Source of the DNA: Cryoendolithus antarcticus | Lineage: Eukaryota > Ascomycota > Dothideomycetes > Cladosporiales > Cladosporiaceae | Direction of reading: 5' to 3' | Assembly (NCBI GenBank): GCA_002077065.1 | Contig: NAJO01000024.1 | Span: 372,001-436,000, forward strand | Length of the DNA: 64,000 bases | Shown: positions 30,828-40,702 of the stretch, in pieces | Layout of the letters: each line of letters begins with the position of its first letter | Numbering within the stretch: position 1 is the first letter of the stretch | Made by a program: the position numbers and the translations under genes | The notes under the pieces: model-generated | The model's input: the letters and a program-made list of their open reading frames with translations, nothing else | The model's database searches: none | What the model was told of the DNA's origin: nothing

Positions 30828-33800
30828 ATGGCCAAGACTGAGATCAACGAGAAGCACGTCTCCGACTCGTCGAGCAATGATTCAAGAGATGAGATAGTCG
30901 CAGACTACGAGAAGGCTCAGCTGGGCCAGGCTCCGTTCCCAAGTACTACCGGCGAAGTCCCCATACCTCCACAATTGGCACGACTAGACTCCAAACCACC
31001 AAAGTCGACCAAAGAGTTGGAGACAGCAGAGGAAGAAGATGCCTTCGCACATTTGCCAGAGCATGAGGCAGCGATACTGCGGCGGCAGCTCGAGACGAAG
31101 CCGACCAAGGTCACCTACTTTGGCCTATATCGGTATGCTACGAAGGGCGATCTGATCATCCTCTACGTGAGCGGTCTAGCTGCCATCATTGGAGGCGCAG
31201 CATTGCCTTTGATGACGATCGTCTTTGGCAATCTTAGCGGTACATTCACCAATCTCTATGGCCCAAATCCAGATACTTCGGGATTTACAAGCCAGGTCGC
31301 CAAGTTGGTGCTCTATTTCGTCTACATTGCTGTTGGAGAGTTCATCGCGACTTATATCGCCACAGTCGGCTTTATCTATGCGGGCGAGCACATAGCTTCG
31401 AAGGTTCGTGAGGAGTACCTCGCGGCTGTCCTCAAGCAGAACATCGCATATTTCGACGCGAGAGGAGCAGGAGAGATCACGACACGCATCACAGCCGACA
31501 CCAACTTGATTCAGGACGGTATCTCGGAGAAAGTTGGCTTGACACTCACTGCTATTGCTACGTTCATTGCAGCGTACGTGATCGGGTTCATCAAGTACTG
31601 GAAGCTTACCCTTATCTTGACATCAACTATCTTCGCCATTGTCTTCACCACTGGCATCCTCGGGAAGTTCATCGTGAAATGGCAGAAGGAGTCTCTTGCG
31701 GCATACGCCGAAGGCGGGACCGTGGCTGAGGAAGTCATCTCCTCTATCCGCAACGCTGTGGCTTTCGGTACGCAGGACAAGCTTGCGAAACAATACGGCA
31801 AGCATCTCGCCGAGGCCGAGAAAAGCGGCTTCAAGATGAAGGCAACGATGGGCAGCATGATTGGTTTCTTGATGATGTACGTGTACCTCAACTACTCGCT
31901 GTCGTTCTGGATGGGCTCACGATACCTTGCTGCTGGCGAGATGTCACTCTCGGAAGTCTTGACTGTGTTGCTCGCGGTAATGATCGGCGCGTTCTCACTT
32001 GGTAACGTGGCTCCGAACATCGGCGCTTTCACGACTGCCACGGCAGCTGGAGGCAAGATCTTCGCCACAATCGACCGAGTCAGTCCGTTGGACCCGAAGT
32101 CTGAGGGCGGCGAGGTCTTGAAGGTCGTTGAGGGCAATGTTGAACTCAAGAACATTCGCCACATCTACCCTTCGAGACCTGAGGTTGTGGTGATGGAAGA
32201 TGTCAGCCTATTTGTGCCTGCTGGGAAGACTACTGCGCTTGTTGGAGCCTCAGGGTCAGGCAAAAGCACTATCGTTGGGCTTGTGGAGCGATTCTACAAC
32301 CCTGTGGGTGGTGCGGTGTACCTCGACGGACACGATGTGCAAGGTCTGAACCTGCGCTGGCTGAGACAACAGATCTCGCTGGTTCAGCAGGAACCTGTCC
32401 TCTTCGCCATCTCGATCGCTGCGAACATCAGGCATGGTCTGATTGGCACAGAGCACGAGGATCTGTCCGCAGAGGCTGCGATGGATCTTGTGAAGCATGC
32501 CGCACGAGAAGCGAATGCACACGATTTCATTATGCAACTGCCAGAGGGCTACGACACGAATGTCGGTGAACGTGGCTTCCTACTGTCTGGGGGGCAGAAA
32601 CAGCGCATTGCCATCGCTCGGGCTATCGTCAGTGATCCGAAGATTCTCTTGCTCGATGAAGCCACGTCAGCTCTCGATACCAAGAGTGAGGGTGTTGTTC
32701 AAGCTGCCCTGGACAAAGCAGCACAAGGCCGGACGACCATCGTGATCGCCCATCGACTGAGCACTATCAAGCACGCCGACAACATTGTGGTCATGTCACA
32801 TGGTCAGATCGTCGAACAAGGCACCCATGACGCGTTGCTCGAGCGGCGATCTGCATACTATGATCTCGTCGAAGCACAGCGTATCGCGCAGGAGACAGAG
32901 CGAAAGAAGGAAGCTGACGAGATGTCTTTACACGAGTCCGGCTCCAGTCTGGCCACTCCAGGTCTCGAGAAAGCCGAGGCTCAGTACGCTGCTGATCCAG
33001 AGGATCTCGAGCTGGGGCGTGTGAAGACTGGCAAGTCAGTGTCAAGCAAGATTCTCGCAGATAGCACGTCAGAGCGGGCCAAGAAGTACCCACTTGGCAC
33101 TCTCGTCAAAACAGTGCTATCCTACAACAAGCCTGAAGCGAAGTGGATGATCTTCGGTGTGTTCTGGGCGGTCATCTGTGGTGGCGGCAATCCGGTGCAG
33201 TCGATCTTCTTCGCCAAGGCTATTGTAGCTCTGGCTACTCCTCTGACTTCTCCGGAAAACCTGGCCTTCCTCCGTAGGGAAGCGAACTTCTGGAGCTGGA
33301 TGTACTTCATGCTTGCAATTGTACAGCTCATCTCCTTCCTCGGCCAGGGCGTTGCGTTCGCCTACTGCAGCGAGAGGCTTGTATTCAGGGCACGAGATCA
33401 AAGCTTCAGGAACATGCTCAGGCAGGACATTTCTTTCTTCGATAAAGAGGAGAATACTGCTGGCGCATTGACAAGCTTCCTGAGTACGGAGACGACACAC
33501 CTGGCTGGTCTGTCGGGTGTGACGCTCGGAACGATCTTGCTAGTCACCACCACGCTCGCCGTCTGCTTCATCATCTCACTAGCAGTCGGCTGGAAGCTTG
33601 CCCTCGTCTGCATCTCTACTGTCCCTATTCTCCTCGCCTGTGGCTTCTTGCGATTCTGGATGCTTGCTCGATTCCAAGGCCGCGCCAAGAAAGCCTACGA
33701 GAAGTCTGCTTCGTATGCATGTGAAGCCACATCCGCTATCCGCACAGTCGCCTCTCTCACGCGCGAGGACGATGTGTGGCAGCACTACCACCAACAGCTC

Positions 33801-34877
33801 GTGGACCAGCAGAAGAACTCTCTGAAGTCGATCCTACGATCCAGCTCGCTGTACGCAGGTAGTCAAAGTCTGGCGTTCCTGTGCATGGCGCTCGGCTTCT
33901 GGTACGGCAGCACACTGCTCGCGAGTAGAGAGTACGACCTGTTCCAATTCTTCCTCTGCTTCACAGCCGTCATCTTCGGATCCCAGTCTGCCGGCACGAT
34001 CTTCAGTTTCGCGCCAGACATGGGCAAAGCCAAGCACGCTGCGCAAGAGCTGAAGACGCTCGTCGAGCGACGGCCCGTAATTGACGCCTGGAGCACCGAA
34101 GGCGAGAAGCTAGATCACGTTGAAGGCGCCATCGAATTCAGAGACGTGCACTTCCGATACCCTACCCGACCAGAGCAGCCTGTACTTCGCGGCTTGGACT
34201 TGCACGTCAAGCCAGGCGAGTATGTCGCACTAGTCGGCGCTTCCGGCTGCGGCAAAAGCACGACCATCAACCTATTGGAACGTTTCTACGACCCACTAGC
34301 AGGAGGCGTGTACGTCGACGGCCACGAGATCAGCAGCCTGAACGTCTCGAACTACAGAAACTACCTTGCTCTCGTGTCGCAAGAGCCAACGCTATACCAA
34401 GGCACAATCCGGGAGAACATCTTGCTAGGCGCTGACACGAAGGAAGAGGACGTCCCCGAGGAAGCAATCGTGCAGGCATGCAAAGACGCCAATATACACG
34501 ACTTCATCCTCTCCCTGCCTGACGCCTTCAACACCGTTGTCGGCTCCAAGGGTAGCATGCTCTCTGGTGGCCAGAAGCAACGCATCGCAATCGCTCGCGC
34601 CTTATTACGGGACCCCAAGATCCTGCTCCTCGACGAAGCAACATCTGCACTGGACTCCGAGTCCGAGAAGGTCGTTCAAGCGGCTTTGGACAAGGCTGCA
34701 AAGGGACGTACTACGATCGCTGTCGCGCATCGGTTGAGTACGATTCAGAAGGCTGATAGGATCTTCGTGTTCCACGAGGGGCGGATTGTGGAGAATGGAA
34801 CGCATAATGAGTTGTTGGCGAGGAGGGGGAGATACTACGAGTTGGTGAATTTGCAGAGTTTGGGCAAGAATACTTGA
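30828..34877 (+). CDS. Full-size ABCB (MDR/Pmd1-type) transporter
   Basis: Intronless, 1349 residues with TMD-NBD-TMD-NBD order. It exports hydrophobic compounds across the plasma membrane using ATP; fission yeast Pmd1 (leptomycin resistance) and a-factor-like exporters are the relatives. NBD1 has Walker A GASGSGKST (about 473), LSGGQKQRIAIARA and ILLLDEATSALD. NBD2 has GASGCGKST (about 1137), LSGGQ and the same Walker B. Both halves have IAHRLSTI or VAHRLSTI switch motifs, so both sites look catalytically competent. The N-terminus is an acidic cytosolic extension of about 90 residues before TM1. Confidence 0.95.
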   Translation: MAKTEINEKHVSDSSSNDSRDEIVADYEKAQLGQAPFPSTTGEVPIPPQLARLDSKPPKSTKELETAEEEDAFAHLPEHEAAILRRQLETKPTKVTYFGLYRYATKGDLIILYVSGLAAIIGGAALPLMTIVFGNLSGTFTNLYGPNPDTSGFTSQVAKLVLYFVYIAVGEFIATYIATVGFIYAGEHIASKVREEYLAAVLKQNIAYFDARGAGEITTRITADTNLIQDGISEKVGLTLTAIATFIAAYVIGFIKYWKLTLILTSTIFAIVFTTGILGKFIVKWQKESLAAYAEGGTVAEEVISSIRNAVAFGTQDKLAKQYGKHLAEAEKSGFKMKATMGSMIGFLMMYVYLNYSLSFWMGSRYLAAGEMSLSEVLTVLLAVMIGAFSLGNVAPNIGAFTTATAAGGKIFATIDRVSPLDPKSEGGEVLKVVEGNVELKNIRHIYPSRPEVVVMEDVSLFVPAGKTTALVGASGSGKSTIVGLVERFYNPVGGAVYLDGHDVQGLNLRWLRQQISLVQQEPVLFAISIAANIRHGLIGTEHEDLSAEAAMDLVKHAAREANAHDFIMQLPEGYDTNVGERGFLLSGGQKQRIAIARAIVSDPKILLLDEATSALDTKSEGVVQAALDKAAQGRTTIVIAHRLSTIKHADNIVVMSHGQIVEQGTHDALLERRSAYYDLVEAQRIAQETERKKEADEMSLHESGSSLATPGLEKAEAQYAADPEDLELGRVKTGKSVSSKILADSTSERAKKYPLGTLVKTVLSYNKPEAKWMIFGVFWAVICGGGNPVQSIFFAKAIVALATPLTSPENLAFLRREANFWSWMYFMLAIVQLISFLGQGVAFAYCSERLVFRARDQSFRNMLRQDISFFDKEENTAGALTSFLSTETTHLAGLSGVTLGTILLVTTTLAVCFIISLAVGWKLALVCISTVPILLACGFLRFWMLARFQGRAKKAYEKSASYACEATSAIRTVASLTREDDVWQHYHQQLVDQQKNSLKSILRSSSLYAGSQSLAFLCMALGFWYGSTLLASREYDLFQFFLCFTAVIFGSQSAGTIFSFAPDMGKAKHAAQELKTLVERRPVIDAWSTEGEKLDHVEGAIEFRDVHFRYPTRPEQPVLRGLDLHVKPGEYVALVGASGCGKSTTINLLERFYDPLAGGVYVDGHEISSLNVSNYRNYLALVSQEPTLYQGTIRENILLGADTKEEDVPEEAIVQACKDANIHDFILSLPDAFNTVVGSKGSMLSGGQKQRIAIARALLRDPKILLLDEATSALDSESEKVVQAALDKAAKGRTTIAVAHRLSTIQKADRIFVFHEGRIVENGTHNELLARRGRYYELVNLQSLGKNT

Positions 34878-35536
34878 AGCGTTCGTCACGATGATGGGAT
34901 TGGATTAGCGAAGGCGTTTAACGGGGAGATCGCTCAAAGTCGAGATGATGCATAGCGTGGAGATTGACCATATATTGACACATGTAACGGCAGTGACTCT
35001 TGAAGCAAGCTCGCGAGCGAGGAAAGGTCCCACAGGACTATGGTCGTTGTTGGTAATCACAGCAATTTAGCACCGTACATTCCATGCCCGCCACATGTGT
35101 CCAGCCAACAAATGCATGCTCAATGCGAGGCTTCGTCGCGAGAGCATAGCGAGCATCACTGTCTCGTTGTTGGAAGTACGTCTGTTCTTGGCCAGCCTTG
35201 AAGGTGACGGTAAACACGTGGGCTCGGAACGATGTTGCGCATACGCAAGCGAGTCCACAGCGCATGATGAGCTGCACCTTAGGCTGCATGCCAGAAGGAT
35301 TCAGCTGCGCCTCGGGACCTCACGACAATGTGGCAGTTCGGAACATCGATTTACATCACTCTACGGTATGGGATGCTGATCACACCACGCACAGCCATCC
35401 GTACAGATGCGCAGTCAATGTCAGGTGCGCACGAGAAGTAGCATCGAGTAGGTGTATGTGAGTAATATTAGGGCGACCCTCAGGAGGGGTCACTTCTCTC
35501 AGTCTTGTCCTACCCTCTCTGTCCTGACTGCGCGCA
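34878..35536. other. Intergenic
   Basis: 3' region of the transporter and promoter of the next gene; nothing else recognised. Confidence 0.5.
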
Positions 35537-36310
35537 ATGCCTTCCATTGGGGAGAAATCGGACACCACGCTGGACGCGGACACCAAGAAACTTTCCTCGT
35601 CCTCCTCGTTCCCGGACATCCTCTCAACACTCATCGTAACCCGCTCCCCCTCCAATTCCCGCTGGTCCCGCGACTCCACGCACTGGATCTCCCCACCCTC
35701 CAGCCCCCCGGTCTTAACTTCGCACCACCACATCGGTCTCTCAAGTACCGGCTCAATCGCCCTCCACGCCGGAGCAGATACCAAAACCCCCGCCATCGCA
35801 TCCACGAAATCGGAGAATTCGTTCCGTGAACGGAGCACGCTGACCATAGCTAAACACGACGGCCTAGCGGAGATCAACGAGAGGCTAGATGTGCATAAGT
35901 CCTTTGGGCCGGAGCAGTGGAGTTTCGTGCTCGCTGTGCCGTCAGCGGATGGAGGAACGGGGGTGGAGAAATTCGAGTGGCGGTCTACGACTGGTTCCGA
36001 GACGACGACGCTATGGGGCTCGGGGAAGGGGACGCGAGGGTGGAAGTTAGTTCGCATGGACGGATCGCAGCGGTTTGATCTCAGCGCGAAAGGTGGGGAG
36101 GAGAGGCAAGCGGGGTGGACGAGAGATGGGAAGGAGATTGTGGCTGTTTGGGTCGATGACGAGTTCAAGATGTTTCCTGCTGTTGTGGCCAAGTTCGGGG
36201 TACTTGGGAGTGGGGTGGCGGGTGTGGAGGGGGATCTGGGCAAGGAGTGGAGGGTTATGGCGTTGTTGAGTGCGTTGAGGATGAGGCAGATTAGGAAGAG
36301 TAGAGGGTAA
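35537..36310 (+). CDS. Tubby-like C-terminal fold protein, fungal
   Basis: Intronless, 257 residues. The middle and C-terminal parts read FEWRSTTGSETTTLWG, GWKLVRMDG, EIVAVWVDDEF and WRVMALLSALRMRQIRK. That strand-rich pattern is typical of fungal tubby-C/LURP-one-like proteins of unknown function. The N-terminal 110 residues are Ser-rich with SRWSRDSTHWISPPSSPP. Ends tail-to-tail with the esterase gene, 28 bp apart. A 409-codon antisense frame over the same DNA is a shadow. Confidence 0.7.
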   Translation: MPSIGEKSDTTLDADTKKLSSSSSFPDILSTLIVTRSPSNSRWSRDSTHWISPPSSPPVLTSHHHIGLSSTGSIALHAGADTKTPAIASTKSENSFRERSTLTIAKHDGLAEINERLDVHKSFGPEQWSFVLAVPSADGGTGVEKFEWRSTTGSETTTLWGSGKGTRGWKLVRMDGSQRFDLSAKGGEERQAGWTRDGKEIVAVWVDDEFKMFPAVVAKFGVLGSGVAGVEGDLGKEWRVMALLSALRMRQIRKSRG

Positions 36311-36338
36311 GGTTGATCGCATTTCGTTGGTGTATCGT

Positions 36339-37451
36339 CTAGGGAGAGTGGTCTTTGACGAAGGTTGCGATGTCGTCTAGCACGATCTGGGTTTGCTCTG
36401 TGCCCTCTAGGGGGAAGAAATTGAAACCGTGTGGCGCGCCTGTGAGTGCCTGTCAGTATAGATATGCACACTGTAAGGTACGTCTCCCATTCACCAGGAT
36501 ACAACTTCAGCACTCCTTCGCCACCGGCCATGACCCACCGCGTGCAGAACATGATGCTATCGTCCAGCAGCGGATCGAGCGTGCCGCAAGTGAATAGTGC
36601 AGGCGGCAACTTCAGCTTCGACAGGTCCGCAAAGAATGGACTAATCTTTGGGTCCCGCTTCTCTTTCTCTGACTTGCCAGGTAGATAGGCGTCCAGATAG
36701 CTGCATCGTCGTCAGTGTTCCAAACCAGACTCCTTGAGACGACACATATCACTCACTGGTCCATGATATCCTTATCCAAGATCAACCCCAAATCGAACAA
36801 ATGCGCAGCCGGTAACATCCCAGCCAAATCATAGCACCCGAAGTTCAGCACCAAACCTCTGAACGCGAACTTGGTTTTGGTCTGCAAGAGCTCAAACGCT
36901 GTGCAAACGCTCAAGTGCGCACCCGCCGAGTCGCCACTGATGAACTCGAGCTTTCCGGCATACTCCTTCTCCGCGTTATCGACGAGCCACTCTCCTACAT
37001 CAAAGCAATCCTCATTACCGGCTGGGTACGGATCCTCAGGCGCTAGCCGGTAGCCAACAGATACCACAGTCAGCCCAGTACAGTCCGCATAGTGGGCCAG
37101 CATAGGATCCTGGAAGGCTTCGGACTGCAGCACCCAGCCACCGCCGTGGATGTGGTAGAAGACGCCATTACTTTGGCCCGAGGAAGGAGCAAAGACGCGG
37201 CAAGGGATCTCGCGGCCAGAGTTGCGGGACGGTAGAGTGATGTTTTTGCCACGGTCTAGGACTTTGGGTGCTGGGAAGGGGGTCTCGCCGTTCCAGCGCA
37301 TGGGGCGGTACTTAGCTGCGCCAACTTCGTACCATTTTGGGCCGGACTTTTGCAGGGCTACGAGGTTGGAGTTGAATTTCTTGGTTTGCTCGGTCACGAG
37401 GCCTGGATCAAGTTTCGAGGCGGTGATGGCGAGGTCGGATTTGAGAGGCAT
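36339..37451 (-). CDS. Alpha/beta-hydrolase esterase (HSL-like)
   Basis: Three exons (37451-36757, 36700-36495, 36439-36339) give 333 residues. The oxyanion motif HGGG is at 102-105, the nucleophile Ser175 in GDSAG, the acid in TLDPLLDD (exon 2), and the catalytic His in APHGF (exon 3). This is the hormone-sensitive-lipase-like family, acting on short-chain esters or lactones; substrate unknown. Introns are 56 and 55 nt. The start at MPLKSDLAITASKLDP is preferred to an upstream ATG at 37577. Confidence 0.93.
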
Positions 37452-38114
37452 TGCGCCGACTATGGAGGACAGACAAGGGAATGGAGATGATGCTTGGAGA
37501 CCTTTGGAGACCTTGGATGAGGTATGTGGAAGCTGCCAAGGAGCGACGTTATTGGCAATCAGCCTACCTACATACATGTATATGTGCTGGCTATTAGCAA
37601 TGCACTCGAAGTATGATGTACGCTACAGCTGCTCGAATTGATCTGCCTCGGGGTTGAGAGCTCTTGTAGTGACGAGTGGGGAAGGAGGGACCAAGGGACG
37701 ACCTTGGGGGAGGTGGATTGACCTCCGGCATCACCCGTTCCGAGCCGCTCGGCCACGCGCCATCACGCGAAAGGAAGCAAGACACCCGAATCACGGATTG
37801 GGGGTCGTGTGAGACATATTGGAACAAACACACGACACGCATTGCATAGGAGCAGAGTGAGAGGCATTCGAACACTGAGGACAGGGGAGAAAAGACCGTG
37901 GAGTGGGCGAAACATTCGGTAAGCGAAAAGGTGGCCGTGGAACGGGGTCTCTCAGGGACAGCGGAGGAGGTGCAGCGGCGGCGGCAGCACCAGCAGCAGC
38001 ATTCACGTGACGCTACGAGCAACGAACAAACGCGTATAGGGCGGCAGACTATCCACCTCGATGAAGGCGTAACCTCATAGCACATTGTGCCATCACACAG
38101 GCACTCCCGCGAGC
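37452..38114. promoter_or_regulatory. Divergent promoter, esterase and striatin
   Basis: 663 bp between divergent starts. Low in reading frames, with a (CGG/CAG)-rich patch near 37968-38005. No specific site can be defended. Confidence 0.4.
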
Positions 38115-40702
38115 ATGGCCTACAACCCCCACCCGGGCCAGCAGGGTGGCCCAGGAGACCATCATGCCCACCCCCAGGGCACAGAGTACACGTTACAGGG
38201 CGTCATGCGCTTTCTCCAGATTGAGTGGCACAATCATGAGAGAGCGCGAAATGCGTGGGACATTGAGAGGGCGGAGATGAAGGCCAAGATTGCCAAGCAG
38301 GAGGGAGAGTGCAGGCAGGCTAGGAGGTTGAACGAGCAACTGGATCGGCAGGTACGAATGTTGGAGACGGCGCTGCGGAACGCGAGGGGGAAGAAGGGGG
38401 AGGAAGCCAAGGGGGCTGGAGGCAAGGAGAACGGTGTCAAAGCGGGCAAACGTGAGTACAATGCATTTGTGGGTATAGACGCGGTGGGACACTGGCTAAT
38501 TTAGTTACGTGCAGCTCCGAACGTACCACACAACTCATTCCTTGAAACGAGAGAGGAAGTCGATGCCAACGAAAAGGAGCGAGAGCAGCACTTTGACAAC
38601 ACAACGAAATACCTCCGGAACTGCATGAAGGAGATCCAGTACCTTCTAACACCGCCGCAACACCCACCGCCAGCGCAGACACTACCCAATGGCAACTATA
38701 CGGGTCTTCCGGATCCGCCTTCGGCAGCCGATGATTTCTACATGCGGCAACACCAGGTCCAGCGATCACGTCCGCAGCAACTTCCGCAGCCATCAGGCAT
38801 GCCCAATCACGAGCCGCCACCAGTTCCAAACAGCCTTCCGCAAGTCTCGGCACCGCATGATATCGCGAATGCACGCGGGGTGCGGTATGAAGCAGACGGA
38901 GATGGGTCGCTATCAGCGTTGGAGCCATTGCAGCAGACCTCGCAGCACTCCCTTACACCATATGAGGAGCCAGCAGAGAACGTGACGCATACATTCGATA
39001 ACCGTGGCAGAGCAGTGGATGAAGGGGAGTCGATCGGAAGTCTACCCCAAGCTAAGCAAAAGGTGGACACGGACGGGTGGAACTTCGACGATGAGCAGCA
39101 ATTCCAAGCAGAGAACGCAGGCTCCGAGCTGCCTCCGCCTAGGAGACCGGATACAGACCATTTTCCGAGTGCTGCGAATTCAACCCATCTCGCAGCAAAG
39201 TCGCCACCGCGGACTGGGCCAGGCTCGCACCGGAGAAAGAGCTCAGGCTCGCAAGCCATGTCAAGACGTCGCAGCTCGCAAGGTAAGACAGAAGCGCACG
39301 ACGGCGCAGAAGCAGCCGCGAACGCAGATCCATCGCAGTTCAGAGTTAAGTTCGCTCTACGAGGCCATCTGGATGTGGTTCGCAGCGTCGTCTTCAGCGG
39401 AGGCGGCAGTCCAAGCGAGCCCGAAGTCTGCACAGCAGGTGACGATGGCACCATCAAGCGTTGGATCATCCCTGCCTCATACCAGAACTTTAACTCCACG
39501 CAGTCCACGCCAGATCTGGATGTACAATCAAACTTCACACACAGAGGTCATGAAGGCATTGTCACTTCATTAGCCGCCTGTCCAGCCAGCACAGGCTTCA
39601 ACACCGGAGGCCGCGCAAACGGCGACGGCTGGATTTTCTCCGGCGGTCAGGATGCGACAATACGAGTCTGGGAGCGTGGTCGTGTGGACCCGAAGGAGAC
39701 GCTGATAGGCCATACAGACGCCGTGTGGGCTGTGTGCATACTCCCCACGACCACTGGCTCGATCTTCGGACCCCAGTCCAGCCAATTCGGCGGCCCAGAC
39801 CGCCTCCTTCTGGTCTCCGGCTCAGCAGACGGCACTGTGAAAGTCTGGGCCATCAGCCCGCCACCTCAGAGTGCTTCCTCATCCACTGGCTCGCGGAGAG
39901 GCGTAGGTGGGAGCCGAAGGCACAGCGTGACGAGCGGGAGTAACCACCCGTCATCGCCTCAGCCGAGTGTGGCGAGCACGACGCCCTTTGCCTACACGCT
40001 CGTTCACTCCATCGCCCGTCCTTCGAGCGCCGATCCTGATGCTCCCCCCGCGAGCCCCACGTCTATCGCCCCGCTCTCCGCGTCCGGCGAGAACTTCGTC
40101 GTCGCTTACACCGACTCATCTGTCCTTGTCTTCGACACGCGGACTGGTGAAGAAGTGATAGGTATGGCTAGTAACGAAACCTACGACGGCACGATGGGAA
40201 CGAGCATCAACACCGTCGTGGCCACTAGTCTCGGCTTGGAAGGCAGCAGCGCAGAAATGGGCGGCAGAAGCGGCGGTCTAGAAACCGAGGAACTGGCCGC
40301 AGGCGCTACCGGATCAAGAGAAGGCGTCGAAGGCGTCGTGATTACAGGCCACGAAGACCGCTTCGTCAGGTTCTTTGACGCTAACTCCGGTACGTCGCTT
40401 CATCTCCTTTGAATATCTCTGTCTTTTGCTAACGCATCGCAGGCCAATGCACCTATACCATGCTCGCCCACCCTTCCGCCATCTCCTCCCTCAGCCTCAG
40501 CAAAGACGGCCGCGAAGCCGTCTCCGCTGGACACGACGCCAGTATCCGCTTCTGGTCACTCGAGAAGCGCATTTGCACGCAGGACATCGTGTCGCACCGC
40601 GCCATGCGGGGCGAGGGTGTCTGTGACGTCTGCTGGAGTAGTGATGGCAGGATCGTGGTGACTGCGGGCGGTGATGGGGTGGTGAAAGTTTTCGGGCGGT
40701 GA
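38115..40702 (+). CDS. PRO11: Striatin homologue (PRO11), STRIPAK scaffold
   Basis: Three exons (38115-38451, 38515-40389, 40443-40702) give 823 residues. N-terminal striatin domain: [20 protein letters not shown], then a coiled coil to about 110 with [17 protein letters not shown] basic Ser-rich linker (SRRRSSQ) follows. WD40 repeats fill about 395-823: [53 protein letters not shown]. In Sordaria and Neurospora this protein organises the STRIPAK phosphatase complex needed for hyphal fusion and fruiting bodies. The final WD repeats depend on intron 2, which joins NSG|QCTYTM. Confidence 0.95.

Noticed and set aside
6830..34877. Nitrilase, peroxygenase, amine oxidase, dioxygenase and ABC exporter as a biosynthetic or catabolic cluster
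   Set aside because: They are interleaved with housekeeping genes (RFC3, ARPC3, ERF4, BMT2), lack a shared regulator or core synthase, and are on both strands at wide spacing.
35380..36609. 409-codon minus-strand frame
   Set aside because: It only follows the real esterase exon between 36609 and 36495; beyond the splice donor it is antisense to the tubby-like gene and low complexity.
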